Shown here piece after piece: positions 54,730-64,000 of a stretch of DNA of 64,000 nucleotides (its first letter is position 1; every line of letters begins with the position of its first letter). This DNA is from Cytobacillus eiseniae (GTDB lineage Bacteria; Bacillota; Bacilli; Bacillales; Cytobacillaceae), in contig NZ_JAGIKZ010000001.1 of assembly GCF_017874625.1 (NCBI RefSeq), forward strand, positions 124,001-188,000, given 5' to 3'. Position numbers and translations under genes: made by a program. The notes below the pieces were generated by a model that saw nothing but the letters and a program-made list of their open reading frames with translations, was not told the origin of the DNA and did not search any database.

Positions 54730-56193
54730 ATGAATAAAAAAGGAACAGGTTGGAATCTTGACAATAGTTATTTAAAACTTCCAAAATCATTTTTCTCCCG
54801 CATGAGTCCAAATCCTGTACGTGAGCCGAAACTTGTGATTCTTAATCGTTCTTTAGCAGCCTCACTAGGGTTTGATATAGAGGAGCTTCAATCAAAAGAA
54901 AATATTATGATATTTGCTGGGAATGCGCTTCCGGATGGTTCGTCTTCACTTGCTCAAGCATATGCAGGTCATCAATTTGGGCATTTTACGATGTTAGGTG
55001 ATGGTCGAGCCATGCTAATTGGGGAGCAAATAACACCGCAAGAAGAACGTTTAGATATTCAACTCAAGGGTTCTGGCAGAACGACCTATTCACGTGGGGG
55101 AGATGGACGTGCAGCACTAGGACCAATGCTGCGTGAGTATATAATCAGTGAAGCCATGTATGGCCTGGAAATCCCGACTACACGTAGTTTAGCAGTCGTG
55201 ACATCTGGTGAGTCCATTGCTCGTGAAACCTATTTACCAGGTGCGATTTTGACGAGAGTGGCTGCAAGCCATATCCGAGTAGGAACATTTCAATATGCCT
55301 CCAAAATGAGTACGCCAGAAGATCTAAAGATTCTTGCTGATTATACGATAAGACGGCATTATCCAGCAATTGAAACAGATACGAATCGTTATTTGTCATT
55401 TCTTCTGGAGGTGATAAAATGCCAGGCGAAGTTGATTGCTAAATGGCAATTAGTTGGCTTTATTCATGGAGTAATGAACACAGATAACATGACGATTAGT
55501 GGGGAAACGATTGATTATGGCCCTTGTGCCTTTATGGATACGTATAATCCTGCAACTGTCTTTAGTTCTATCGATAGGAGCGGACGCTATGCTTATGGCA
55601 ATCAACCATATATTGCCTCATGGAATCTTGCTCGTTTTGCCGAAACGCTCTTGCCTTTATTGCATGAAAATGAGGAACAAGCACTTGAGATGGCCCAGCA
55701 TGCGATGGCTGATTTTTCTAAATTATATCAATCGGATTGGCTTCTAGGGATGCGAGCAAAGTTAGGGCTATTTAATGAAGAAGAGCAAGATGAAATACTT
55801 GTGAAGGATCTTCTTGCGCTCATGGAGAAATATCAGGCAGACTTTACGAATACGTTTCGTTTCATAACATTAGATAGAATCGAGGATACGATCTTATCGA
55901 GCAAAAATGATTTTAAACATTGGTATGAAAGATGGCAAGCAAGACGTGGAAGGCAGCAGGAGACAGAAGATGCCTCAAGACAACTTATGAGGAAATCGAA
56001 CCCAGCAGTCATCCCACGCAATCATTTAGTAGAAGAGGCACTTGATGCAGCAGTTAACAAAGGAGACTATCATGTGATGGATCAACTGCTTAACGTGCTT
56101 TCCAATCCATATGACTATTCAGAGAAAATGGAGAAATACTGTGAGACTCCTGTGCCGACAAGCCAACCGTATCGAACATTTTGTGGGACATGA
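54730..56193 (+). CDS. selO: Protein adenylyltransferase SelO (YdiU)
   Basis: 487 residues of the pseudokinase SelO/YdiU family, which transfers AMP from ATP to Ser, Thr or Tyr of proteins and is linked to redox stress. Family marks: [61 protein letters not shown] (active-site Asn and Asp) and DYGPCAFMD. The C-terminus ends FCGT; in eukaryotes that region carries selenocysteine, here Cys. AAAGGAGA precedes the ATG at 54730. Stands alone between terminators. Confidence 0.95.
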   Translation: MNKKGTGWNLDNSYLKLPKSFFSRMSPNPVREPKLVILNRSLAASLGFDIEELQSKENIMIFAGNALPDGSSSLAQAYAGHQFGHFTMLGDGRAMLIGEQITPQEERLDIQLKGSGRTTYSRGGDGRAALGPMLREYIISEAMYGLEIPTTRSLAVVTSGESIARETYLPGAILTRVAASHIRVGTFQYASKMSTPEDLKILADYTIRRHYPAIETDTNRYLSFLLEVIKCQAKLIAKWQLVGFIHGVMNTDNMTISGETIDYGPCAFMDTYNPATVFSSIDRSGRYAYGNQPYIASWNLARFAETLLPLLHENEEQALEMAQHAMADFSKLYQSDWLLGMRAKLGLFNEEEQDEILVKDLLALMEKYQADFTNTFRFITLDRIEDTILSSKNDFKHWYERWQARRGRQQETEDASRQLMRKSNPAVIPRNHLVEEALDAAVNKGDYHVMDQLLNVLSNPYDYSEKMEKYCETPVPTSQPYRTFCGT

Positions 56194-56216
56194 TCAATCA
56201 ATTTAATTCTTATCCA

Positions 56217-56245
56217 GGATGCTTCTTGAAGCATTCTTCTTTTTG
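56217..56245 (+). terminator. Terminator after selO
   Basis: GGATGCTTC-TT-GAAGCATTC followed by TTCTTTTT. Confidence 0.75.
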
Positions 56246-56335
56246 AAATTAATTTCGCCTGGGTCCAATTGTCATTTAGTAAGTAGAAATAATTTAATAT
56301 ATTAATCGAAATCATTGAAATAGGTGGGAGATCAT

Positions 56336-57385
56336 ATGGAAATCGGAATTAGTACATTTGTGGAAACGACTCCTGATGTGAATACTGGAGAGGTGATTAG
56401 CCATGCCCAGCGAATTCGCGATGTAGTAGAGGAAATTGTTTTAGCTGATGAGGTAGGGTTGGATGTGTTTGGAGTAGGAGAACATCATCGAATAGATTAT
56501 GCAGCATCATCCCCAGCGATTATTCTAGCAGCTGCAGCATCAAGAACAAAGAAGATTAGACTTACTAGTGCGGTAACTGTCCTATCATCCGCAGATCCTG
56601 TCAGAGTGTTTCAAGATTTTGCAACAGTTGATGCAATCTCGAATGGACGGGCAGAAATCATGGCAGGTCGAGGTTCCTTTATTGAATCATTTCCGTTATT
56701 TGGGTATGACTTGAATGATTATAATGAATTATTTAAAGAAAAGTTAGACTTGTTATTAAAGATTGTTGCTTCAGAGAAGGTCACTTGGACAGGGAAGCAT
56801 CGACCATCAATTGATCAACTTGGTATCTACCCACGTCCTGTTCAGGATCCATTGCCTGTATGGATTGGAAGTGGAGGCAATTCAGAATCAGTCGTGCGTG
56901 CAGGTATGTTAGGACTTCCGCTCGTACTAGCAATAATCGGTGGACGCCCGCTACAATTCTCAGCATTAGTAAAATTATATAAAAAAGCCGCAGCACATGC
57001 TGGACATGATGTGTCTAAGTTAACTATTGCTTCGCATTCACATGGATTTATTGCTGAGGACATAGAAACAGCAGCAAATAAATTTTTTCCTTCCACCCAA
57101 TATGTGATGAATAAATTAGGCCGAGAACGTGGATGGGGGCCATACACTCGTTCAACTTTCGATTCTGCCCGCAGCTTAGAAGGAGCCTTATATGTTGGTG
57201 ACCCTGAAACAGTAGCAGAAAAGATTATTTATTTGAGAAAAAATGTGGGCATCACGCGTTTTATGCTGCATGTCCCAGTTGGCACAATGCCACATCAAGA
57301 AGTAATGAGAGCGATTGAACTATTGGGAAAAGAAGTTGCACCTATAGTAAGGGAAGAAATTGCTAGATGGGAAATGGAAGAATAA
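56336..57385 (+). CDS. LLM class flavin-dependent oxidoreductase
   Basis: 349 residues of the luciferase-like fold. [59 protein letters not shown] and [23 protein letters not shown] define the subgroup of large single-component relatives. It differs clearly from the LLM protein at 52.7 kb. Uses reduced flavin; substrate unknown. GGTGGGAG precedes the ATG at 56336, so the frame from 56324 is too long. A GyrI-like gene follows after 57 bp. Confidence 0.9.
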   Translation: MEIGISTFVETTPDVNTGEVISHAQRIRDVVEEIVLADEVGLDVFGVGEHHRIDYAASSPAIILAAAASRTKKIRLTSAVTVLSSADPVRVFQDFATVDAISNGRAEIMAGRGSFIESFPLFGYDLNDYNELFKEKLDLLLKIVASEKVTWTGKHRPSIDQLGIYPRPVQDPLPVWIGSGGNSESVVRAGMLGLPLVLAIIGGRPLQFSALVKLYKKAAAHAGHDVSKLTIASHSHGFIAEDIETAANKFFPSTQYVMNKLGRERGWGPYTRSTFDSARSLEGALYVGDPETVAEKIIYLRKNVGITRFMLHVPVGTMPHQEVMRAIELLGKEVAPIVREEIARWEMEE

Positions 57386-57442
57386 ATGAAATATAGGCAT
57401 AGACTTAGTAAGTGTAGGATATTTTGAAAAGAGTGATAAATA

Positions 57443-58069
57443 ATGAGTAAGTTTGAATGGAGAAAACAGCTGAAAGAACTCTATTTACCTAAAAATCAAC
57501 CGACACAAATTGAAGTTCCAGAAATGAAGTTTATTACATTAGATGGTTGTGGAGATCCAAATAGTGAACCATTTAAAGTACATATTGAAATCCTTTATGC
57601 TTTGTCATACGCAATAAAAATGATGCCCCAAAAAGGAATAACTCCAGATGGCTATTTTGATTATACCGTTTTTCCTTTGGAAGGACATTGGGATTTAGAT
57701 GAAGAAGGGAGGGAATTAGACTATTTAAACAAAGATCATTTAGTATATAAGTTAATGATCAGACAACCGAATTTTGTGACAGACGATTTGTTTCAATATG
57801 CAGTAAATAGTGTGAAGCAAAAAAAGACAAACCTTCATTTGGATCCTGTTCAATTTGAAACAATAACGGAAGGATTATGTGTTCAAGCAATGCATATTGG
57901 AAGTTATGATGATGAACCGAAAACTTTCGAACAGATGGAACATTTTTGTTTGGAAAATAATCTAAAAAGGATCGAAAAAACACATAAAGAAATATATATA
58001 TCAGATACGAGGAGAACACCGACGGAAAAATTAAAGACTGTTCTGCGATTTAAAGTAGCTGAAGTTTAA
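57443..58069 (+). CDS. GyrI-like small-molecule-binding protein
   Basis: 208 residues without a DNA-binding domain. FITLDGCGDPNSEPFKVHIEILYALSYAIK is typical of the GyrI-like domain of Bacillus proteins, and the C-terminal half repeats a similar beta-alpha pattern with VQAMHIGSYDDEP. Stand-alone GyrI-like proteins bind or hydrolyse hydrophobic compounds; no specific ligand can be read. It has a weak ribosome site and may be co-transcribed with the oxidoreductase before it. Confidence 0.82.
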   Translation: MSKFEWRKQLKELYLPKNQPTQIEVPEMKFITLDGCGDPNSEPFKVHIEILYALSYAIKMMPQKGITPDGYFDYTVFPLEGHWDLDEEGRELDYLNKDHLVYKLMIRQPNFVTDDLFQYAVNSVKQKKTNLHLDPVQFETITEGLCVQAMHIGSYDDEPKTFEQMEHFCLENNLKRIEKTHKEIYISDTRRTPTEKLKTVLRFKVAEV

Positions 58070-58149
58070 AGTATCGTTTTATGCTATAGGATGTTTGGGC
58101 AGGGGATTTGGATATCACCTAACAAAATTACATAGATAGTAGATTTGAG

Positions 58150-58393
58150 ATCACCCGAGCTGGTAAATAGACGGAGAAACTCCGCTTATTTCGTATTTAT
58201 TAATAAAAAAGGCTCAAATAAACGGAGAAATTCCGCCTATTGTCTTGAAAAATTCAAAAATGAGGGATTTTGCATTGAATAAGCGGAAAATCTCCGCTTG
58301 TTTCTGCCAAAATGAGCTTAATTCTGCATTTAACCGGAATAATTCCGCTTATTTTGCTTTTGCTCGTTTCGCGATTAAGGACAAGACATCTAA
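58150..58393 (-). repeat. Four-hairpin dispersed repeat, copy C (inverted)
   Basis: Reverse-complement orientation relative to copies A and B. On the minus strand it reads AGATGTCTTGTCCTTAATCG, an opening hairpin ending TTCCGGTTAAATGCAG, then GCGGA-GATTT-TCCGC, GCGGA-ATTTC-TCCGT and GCGGA-GTTTC-TCCGT. The distal tail is shorter and more diverged than in A and B. It fills the 0.48-kb gap between the GyrI-like gene and the lipoprotein gene. Confidence 0.9.
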
Positions 58394-58551
58394 TTATAAG
58401 AAATGGAGATTTCCGAAAAACTCGTATGGATGCATGACGGTGAATCACATCAAAAGGTTTAAGCAAAGGCGTATTTAGCAAAGTTCATTTGCCTTATCAA
58501 ATAAAGAAGTGTTAGTTGAACACTCAGGAGCGATCAAGTAAATCGTTTCTT

Positions 58552-59100
58552 TCAGTTATTATCTAACGGTATGCTTGTTTCCATATCACTTTGAATAATA
58601 GTGACATTCTCTATATCTCTCACTTCTTCTTTTTCCATTTGGATGACAAATGTTCTTGGAGTAGCATCAGCAGTACAGGCGCCGTCTTGTTCTGTCAAAG
58701 TTACTGTCATTGTTTTGTCATCAGAGTTGAGTTCAATATTGCCTATGTTATAAGGACAACTTCCTGATTCTTGAATGCCAATAAAGAAAGCATCGCTCTC
58801 CTTAAAGTCGACATTTACTACTTTATTTTCAAATCCAAATAAATTCCATGTTTCTACAAACTCCTTGTGATGAACTATTTTTCTTACTAAGTATTGAAAA
58901 AATGGCGATGTTTTTCTTTCAAACGCGATTTGATGAAAGCTAGTTGGCAAAGTCTTTTCACTTGCAATTATGTTATACTCCAATTGTTTATTTTTTGGAT
59001 TCATTTTTGAAAATGAATTCTTATCATTTGCATCATTATTGCATCCGATTAAAAGGAAACACACCCCAACTAACGCAAGTATTGCTTTTATTCCTTTCAT
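58552..59100 (-). CDS. Predicted lipoprotein, unknown function
   Basis: 182 residues. A lipoprotein signal peptide (MKGIKAILALVGVCFLLIGC) ends in the lipobox LIGC with the lipidated Cys at residue 20. The remainder is hydrophilic, with IGIQESGSCPYNI and a Cys pair (SCPY, ACTADA) that could form a disulfide. No family recognised. It faces the membrane exterior and may be co-regulated with nothing nearby; a small AT-rich gap precedes it. Confidence 0.75.
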   Translation of the reverse strand: MKGIKAILALVGVCFLLIGCNNDANDKNSFSKMNPKNKQLEYNIIASEKTLPTSFHQIAFERKTSPFFQYLVRKIVHHKEFVETWNLFGFENKVVNVDFKESDAFFIGIQESGSCPYNIGNIELNSDDKTMTVTLTEQDGACTADATPRTFVIQMEKEEVRDIENVTIIQSDMETSIPLDNN

Positions 59101-59359
59101 CGTTTATTCACCACCTTTTCATACATATTAGACGATCAGGGCTTAATAAAGTTTCTTTTAATAAATGAGAACAAGGCAGATTGTGATCATAACAAATTTT
59201 TTTGAGGAAAGTCTTATCATGCTATCCGCGTACCTCCTTTGCTTTACACGGAAAAAGAAAATCTAAATAAAGTTAAGAGTATCTTGATATCTACCTTTCA
59301 TGTAAAATAGGGAATGAACTAACCTAAAAATGATTGTTATTACGCTTGGAGGAAAAATA

Positions 59360-60310
59360 GTGTCATATAAACTTAAAAAGAATTTCAAAATGTTTGCGCT
59401 TCAATCAAATCAAGATCTTGCTGGCGAAATGGCACAGATTTTAGGATGTGAACTTGGTAGATGCACAAGTACACAGTTTAGTGATGGAGAAATTCAAATA
59501 CATATTGAAGAAAGTGTTAGGGGATGTGAAGTTTTTTTAATACAATCTGCTTCAGACCCCTCAAATGAACATATTATGGAGCTCCTCATTATGATTGATG
59601 CATTAAAAAGGGCTTCAGCTAAGATGATTAATATTGTGATGCCATACTTCAGTTATGCCCGACAAGATCGAAAAGCCCGATCTAGGGAACCGATTACGGC
59701 TAGGCTTATTGCTAACCTTTTAGAAACTGCTGGAGCAACGAGAATTTTAACGGTAGATTTTCATTCTCCTCAAACACAAGGTTTTTTTGACATACCAGTT
59801 GATCATCTAACAGGCATTCCTATTATCGCAGATTATTTTAAGAAAAAAGAGTTAGAGGATCTAGTTATTGTGGCTCCACATAATGGGGGAGTGGTTAGAG
59901 CAAGAAAAATCGCCAATTATTTAAATGTTCCTCTAGCACTGATTGACCGTCGGCGTCCAGAGCATGATGAGACAGAAATTATGCATATTATTGGAACAAT
60001 TGAAGGGAAAAATGTGATTATTGTTGATGATTTAATTGACACAGGAGGAACAATTACGACGGGGGCGCATGCATTAATTGAAAATGGAGCAAAAGCGGTA
60101 TATGCTTGCTGCACTCATCCAGTTCTATCAGGTCCTGCTATTCGTCGAATCGAGTCATCGGCTATCAAAGAATTAGTCGTAACGAACACCATTAAGTTGT
60201 CAGAAGAAAAAAGAATTGGAAAAATAACGGCATTATCAGTTGCACCATTACTAGTTGAAGCAATTGATCGAATTCATAATCAAAAAGCTGTTAGTCCATT
60301 ATTTGAATAA
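59360..60310 (+). CDS. prs: Ribose-phosphate pyrophosphokinase (PRPP synthetase)
   Basis: 316 residues, one fewer than B. subtilis Prs. It makes PRPP from ribose-5-phosphate and ATP. ATP-binding [20 protein letters not shown], metal-binding [19 protein letters not shown], the flexible loop [14 protein letters not shown] and the PRPP loop [10 protein letters not shown] are complete. GTG at 59360 with GGAGG seven bases upstream is better than the frame from 59330. The housekeeping prs of Bacilli lies beside gcaD (glmU), not here, so this looks like a second copy (inference). Followed by a terminator. Confidence 0.92.
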   Translation: MSYKLKKNFKMFALQSNQDLAGEMAQILGCELGRCTSTQFSDGEIQIHIEESVRGCEVFLIQSASDPSNEHIMELLIMIDALKRASAKMINIVMPYFSYARQDRKARSREPITARLIANLLETAGATRILTVDFHSPQTQGFFDIPVDHLTGIPIIADYFKKKELEDLVIVAPHNGGVVRARKIANYLNVPLALIDRRRPEHDETEIMHIIGTIEGKNVIIVDDLIDTGGTITTGAHALIENGAKAVYACCTHPVLSGPAIRRIESSAIKELVVTNTIKLSEEKRIGKITALSVAPLLVEAIDRIHNQKAVSPLFE

Positions 60311-60406
60311 AGGCTTTACAATAAGTTCGTTTCTTTAAGCTACATACAATTTCTCAGAATACCATTCACCCTAAAGATAATAGCTCAGTTATATGATTTG
60401 TATTGC

Positions 60407-60443
60407 ACCGGACATGATGTTTTCTTCATGTCCGGTCTTTTTC
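60407..60443 (+). terminator. Terminator after prs
   Basis: ACCGGACATGA and TTCATGTCCGGT form a strong stem, followed by CTTTTTC. Confidence 0.95.
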
Positions 60444-60547
60444 ATTTCTCCATCTGGATATGATCGATGTTTCATGAATAAATGGCATAAAAGTTGTATC
60501 TTGATCCTATATAAGTATAAATCTATTATTTTAGGAGGAATCCGTTC

Positions 60548-61876
60548 ATGATAGGTAAACACAGGATTAAAGAATTAATGGATCTAGATAAGAAACATTT
60601 CCTTCATCCGACCTCTCCTATTAAACAGCAGCAGGATCAAGGCCCTTCATTCATTTTTACTGAGGGGAAAGGAATTTATCTCAAAGACATAGAAGGAAAT
60701 ACGGTAATTGATGGAATGTCTTCATTATGGAATGTGAATATTGGACACGGAAATGAGGAATTAGGAAAGTCGGCAATGGAGCAAATGTCAAAGCTTGCTT
60801 TTTCCTCATGTTTTGCCACCTTTAGCAATGAGCCAGCCATTCGGTTAGCAGCAAAGCTGGCTCAAGTGTCACCAGGTGATTTAAGTGCGACATTTTTTAC
60901 ATCTGGTGGTTCTGAGGCGAATGATACTGCGTATAAATTAGCTCGCCACTATTGGATATTAAGAGGGCAACCTAATCGCAAGAAGATTATTTCACGTACG
61001 AAATCGTATCATGGTGTTGCGATGGGATCAACAAATGCAACAGGTTTGAAGCCTTTTCGAGATTTTACAAACTCCTTTGATCCAGATTTTTGCTATGCGG
61101 ATCATTTTTCAACAGAGGATTTACGCCGAGTGATTGAAGCAGAAGGACCAGAAACGATTGCAGCCTTTATTGCTGAACCAATCCAAGGAGCAGGAGGACT
61201 TCATATCGCTCCTGAAGACTACTTTAAAGAAGTAAGACGTATTTGTGACGAGTATGGCCTGTTATTTATTACAGATGAAGTGATTACCGGTTTTGGAAGA
61301 ACAGGGAAATACTTTGGAATGGAACATTATCATGTTGCGCCAGATATGATGTGTTTTGCAAAGGGAGTAACGAGCGGGTATGCACAATTAGGCGGTGTGA
61401 TGCTTTCGGAAAAAATTCATCAGGATTTTATGGAGCTTTCGACTGGCACCCTTTTGCATGGGTATACGTATAGTGGACACCCGATGGCTTGTGCAGTGGC
61501 ATTGAAGAATATAGAATTAATTGAGCAGGAAGGGTTAATTGAAAACGCAGAGAAAATGGGAATAGAGCTACTTACAGGCTTGAAAAGAATACAAGGAGAA
61601 CGAAGAATAGTAGGCAAAGTGAAAGGTCTTGGATTAATGGCTGGATTGGAATTGTTAAAGGATTGTCAGACGAAAAAGACATTTGAAAATCCTGTCTCGC
61701 CACTAATTGTTGCAGAAGCAGCGAAACGAGGACTTATTTGCCGATCTGTCGTGTTCGATGGGCAAGACGTAGTCGTATTTGCTCCGCCTCTCATTATTAA
61801 AAAGGAAGAGATAGACAAACTGATTGATATTATCAATGAATCGATTGCAGCTGTTGAAGAAGCCATTGTTAAATAG
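60548..61876 (+). CDS. Class III omega-aminotransferase (PLP)
   Basis: 442 residues of the omega-transaminase group. PLP-binding Lys272 lies in CFAKGVTSGY, and Asp243 in ITDEVITGFGRTG binds the pyridine nitrogen. FFTSGGSEANDTAYKLAR and KIISRTKSYHG are also typical. Such enzymes move an amino group from an amine or beta-/gamma-amino acid to pyruvate. AGGAGG lies nine bases before the ATG. The aldehyde dehydrogenase 53 bp downstream would oxidise the aldehyde product, so the pair is a likely amine or amino-acid degradation unit (inference). Confidence 0.92.
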   Translation: MIGKHRIKELMDLDKKHFLHPTSPIKQQQDQGPSFIFTEGKGIYLKDIEGNTVIDGMSSLWNVNIGHGNEELGKSAMEQMSKLAFSSCFATFSNEPAIRLAAKLAQVSPGDLSATFFTSGGSEANDTAYKLARHYWILRGQPNRKKIISRTKSYHGVAMGSTNATGLKPFRDFTNSFDPDFCYADHFSTEDLRRVIEAEGPETIAAFIAEPIQGAGGLHIAPEDYFKEVRRICDEYGLLFITDEVITGFGRTGKYFGMEHYHVAPDMMCFAKGVTSGYAQLGGVMLSEKIHQDFMELSTGTLLHGYTYSGHPMACAVALKNIELIEQEGLIENAEKMGIELLTGLKRIQGERRIVGKVKGLGLMAGLELLKDCQTKKTFENPVSPLIVAEAAKRGLICRSVVFDGQDVVVFAPPLIIKKEEIDKLIDIINESIAAVEEAIVK

Positions 61877-61929
61877 TCATTGATTGTTTTTTTCTTAATA
61901 AAGTTAAGTTTGAAAGGAGAGATTCACAT

Positions 61930-63354
61930 ATGAAAAAAAACTTATTCATAAACGGAGAATGGGTGGAAGCTAGTCAATATAACGCCCTCCATTCTCCATA
62001 TAGTGAAAAAATGATTGCGGAAATCCCGGCAGCAACCATTGAAGAAGTGGAGAAGGGAATAGAAGCTGCCTATCATGCAAGAAGAATAATGGCCGCAATG
62101 CCAAGTCATCAACGAGCTTCAATCTTAGAAAAAGTGGCCTCGCTTTTAGATGAACGGATAGATGAAGCAGCAGAGATTATTGCTAATGAGGCAGCTAAGC
62201 CAATTACGGCAGCACGAGCTGAAGTTCAAAGAACGATACAAACATATAAATTTGCTGCAGAGGAGGCAAAACGGATTCATGGAGAAACGATCCCGCTTGA
62301 TGCGGCTCCAGGTGGAGAAGGGCGAATGGGCTATACTGTACGTGTGCCTATTGGGGTAATTGGAGCGATCACACCTTTTAACTTTCCGATGAATTTAGTC
62401 GCTCATAAGATAGGTCCAGCAATTGCTTCTGGAAACTCTGTTATCCTGAAACCTGCGGGACAGACCCCGTTATCTGCTTTATTTATTGCTGAATTATTTC
62501 AAGAAGCACAATTGCCTGCGGGTGCGTTAAATGTGATAACTGGAAGCGGCTCACTCATTGGTGAAAAGCTGGTAACGGATGAACGGGTACAAAAGATCTC
62601 TTTTACTGGAAGTCCTGCTGTAGGTATTGGGATCCGAAATAAGGCAGGCTTAAAGCGTGTAACATTGGAGTTAGGCTCAAATGCAGCAGTGATTATTGAT
62701 AAGGATACACCGATTGATACAATCATTTCACGCTGTGTAGCAGGGGCATTCGGCTTTCAAGGTCAAGTTTGCATTTCCTTGCAGCGCATTTATGTGCATG
62801 AACAACAATATGATTCATTTGTGGATCAATTTGTTTCTGCGACGAAGGAGCTTACTGTTGGTGATCCACTAGATCCAAAAACAGATGTATCAGCACTAAT
62901 TACACGAAAGGATATCACCCGAACACTTGAATGGATTGAGGAAGCGAAGCAGAATGGAGCGGAAATTATGATCGGAGGAGAAGCGGAAGGGAATATTTTA
63001 CTGCCGACTGTTATTGTTGGTGCGGAACCGACAATGAAGGTTTCTTGCCAGGAAGTATTTGCTCCGATTGTATTGATTAATAAAGTAAAAACAATTGAAG
63101 TAGCGATAGAGCATGTGAATGATTCACGTTATGGACTGCAAGCGGGCATTTATACAGATAATATTCATACGGCTTTAACTGCAGCAGAGAAGCTTCATGT
63201 GGGCGGGGTGTTAATCAATGACATTCCTACATTCCGAGTTGATCATATGCCATATGGGGGTGTAAAGGAAAGTGGAGTAGGCAAGGAAGGCATAAAGTAT
63301 GCAATAGAAGAAATGACAGACTTGAAGCTAGTCATCTTTAATAAGAATAAATAA
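61930..63354 (+). CDS. NAD(P)-dependent aldehyde dehydrogenase
   Basis: 474 residues with all catalytic residues: Asn151 in PFNFP, Glu247 in LELGSNA and nucleophile Cys281 in FQGQVCISLQR. It resembles Bacillus semialdehyde or glyceraldehyde-3-phosphate-type dehydrogenases; specificity is not decided by sequence alone. AAAGGAGA precedes the ATG. In operon with the aminotransferase upstream, it would convert the aldehyde formed there to the acid. The following terminator closes the unit. Confidence 0.93.
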   Translation: MKKNLFINGEWVEASQYNALHSPYSEKMIAEIPAATIEEVEKGIEAAYHARRIMAAMPSHQRASILEKVASLLDERIDEAAEIIANEAAKPITAARAEVQRTIQTYKFAAEEAKRIHGETIPLDAAPGGEGRMGYTVRVPIGVIGAITPFNFPMNLVAHKIGPAIASGNSVILKPAGQTPLSALFIAELFQEAQLPAGALNVITGSGSLIGEKLVTDERVQKISFTGSPAVGIGIRNKAGLKRVTLELGSNAAVIIDKDTPIDTIISRCVAGAFGFQGQVCISLQRIYVHEQQYDSFVDQFVSATKELTVGDPLDPKTDVSALITRKDITRTLEWIEEAKQNGAEIMIGGEAEGNILLPTVIVGAEPTMKVSCQEVFAPIVLINKVKTIEVAIEHVNDSRYGLQAGIYTDNIHTALTAAEKLHVGGVLINDIPTFRVDHMPYGGVKESGVGKEGIKYAIEEMTDLKLVIFNKNK

Positions 63355-63357
63355 ATT

Positions 63358-63407
63358 GAAGGACTGCAGGATCTTTATTTGTAAGATTCTACAGTCCTTT
63401 TTTATAA
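63358..63407. terminator. Bidirectional terminator
   Basis: AAGGACTG...AAGATTCTACAGTCCTT folds into a stem with one bulge, followed by TTTTTT. It separates the dehydrogenase gene from a convergent transporter gene. Confidence 0.8.
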
Positions 63408-63426
63408 AAACACCTCAATTTACGTG

Positions 63427-64000
63427 CTAGAAAATAATCAGTGCAACAATTGTTGATACAATTAAGCCAAGGATCACAGGTAAGAAGCTTTTCCGAACGA
63501 GCTCCATAACAGGTACCTTTGCAAAGCCTGCAACAGCAACAAGAGATGACCAAGCTATTAATGTCCCGCCCCCAATCCATACAGAGCCCATTTGACCGAT
63601 AGCGGATAGTGTGGCTACATCGACTCCAACACTATCCCCCAATGCACCTGATAAGGATCCTACTAACGGCAGACCTGAAAAGCCTGAACCATCAAGACCA
63701 GTTATTGCTCCTATTAATAAAATGCCAAATCCCGCAATAACCGTACTTTCTGGAATGAATTGCTGTCCTGCAACGACTAATTCAAATAGAAAGGATGGAG
63801 CAATGTCTGTACCTATATTTAAAATTTTTGCGGATAATTCTCCACTTCCAATAAAGAAAAATCCAGCAATCGGGATGACGGGCCCCATTGCTTTAAAGGC
63901 AAAGACAAATCCTTTAACGAGATGATCACTCACATGATTAAGCGATTCTCGAGCATTTCGAAAAATCGCTGCAGCAATAAGGAGGATGGCTGATGCGCCT
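63427..64000 (-). CDS. Membrane transporter, C-terminal part (truncated by window)
   Basis: Partial gene: the frame stays open through the last base of the window, so the start lies beyond it. At least 190 residues are visible with about five helices and glycine-rich stretches such as GAITGLDGSGFSGLPLVGSLSGALG, and it ends in VSTIVALIIF. A GTG at 63933 is not the start because hydrophobic sequence (SAILLIAAAIF) continues upstream in frame. It resembles organic-anion or ion-transporter-type permeases, but I cannot assign a family. It may supply the substrate for the aminotransferase/dehydrogenase pair. Confidence 0.7.
   Translation of the reverse strand, partial: GASAILLIAAAIFRNARESLNHVSDHLVKGFVFAFKAMGPVIPIAGFFFIGSGELSAKILNIGTDIAPSFLFELVVAGQQFIPESTVIAGFGILLIGAITGLDGSGFSGLPLVGSLSGALGDSVGVDVATLSAIGQMGSVWIGGGTLIAWSSLVAVAGFAKVPVMELVRKSFLPVILGLIVSTIVALIIF

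Noticed and set aside
63427-63933. Complete 168-residue protein starting at the GTG at 63933
   Set aside because: The frame stays open upstream to the window end with a further hydrophobic segment, so the gene is truncated by the window rather than starting there.

Overview
The window is AT-rich chromosomal DNA from a low-GC Gram-positive bacterium, most likely a Bacillaceae member (Bacillus in the broad sense). Support comes from strong AGGAGG-type ribosome binding sites, frequent TTG and GTG starts, U-tailed hairpin terminators, and relatives of B. subtilis DeoR, NupC, YisP, YoaE, YueD, PssA and DUF2187 proteins. I see no phage, transposase, CRISPR array, tRNA or rRNA. Most of the window looks like ordinary chromosome interrupted by non-coding repeats.

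Layout. 0-5.2 kb: an OmpR-type two-component system followed by a MacB/FtsX-type ABC transporter, with spaced direct repeats in front of the transporter. 5.2-8 kb: a YueD-like reductase, an 11-unit 51-bp minisatellite, then an ECF-like sigma factor paired with a ClpP paralogue. 8.1-12.7 kb: a small secreted protein of unknown type, an intervening hairpin, an ABC ATPase, a permease built from two similar halves and a membrane protein. 12.9-19.6 kb: MOSC protein, abasic-site (SRAP) protein, large catalase, small membrane proteins and a DHA2-type efflux pump. 19.8-23.6 kb: deoR and nupC, separated by a cre-like site, a terminator and a GC-rich repeat, then an AmiS/UreI channel.

23.7-32.1 kb is a fatty-acid degradation region: HSD10-like dehydrogenase, FabG-like reductase, acyl-CoA dehydrogenase, thiolase, acyl-CoA ligase and an alpha-methylacyl-CoA racemase-like enzyme. 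FadR-box-like sequences lie before the first two. Key residues (Glu in QQERL of the dehydrogenase; His-Asp in SHDLNY of the racemase-like protein) suggest use of branched or 2-methyl acyl-CoAs. 32.2-33.7 kb: pssA, a hairpin repeat and a GIY-YIG protein.

34.2-50.8 kb holds three cyclic-di-GMP proteins: PAS-GGDEF-EAL, a GAF-GGDEF cyclase preceded by a c-di-GMP-I (GEMM) riboswitch with its own terminator, and an MHYT-GGDEF-EAL protein with a degenerate GGDEF site. Between them are a YoaE-type molybdopterin oxidoreductase, a MATE pump, a TerC protein, a YisP-like protein, a pseudouridine synthase and a formate/nitrite-type channel. 50.9-64 kb: small regulatory or zinc proteins, a membrane-anchored HtrA-like protease, two luciferase-like oxidoreductases, SelO, a GyrI-like protein, a lipoprotein, a PRPP synthetase, an omega-aminotransferase/aldehyde dehydrogenase pair and a transporter cut by the window edge.

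Three copies of a roughly 250-bp intergenic element carrying four GCGGA-N5-TCCGC hairpins (26.4, 44.9 and 58.2 kb) are the most conspicuous unexplained structure. The c-di-GMP riboswitch locus, the secreted-peptide/ABC operon and the sigma/ClpP pair with its minisatellite are the other leading items.
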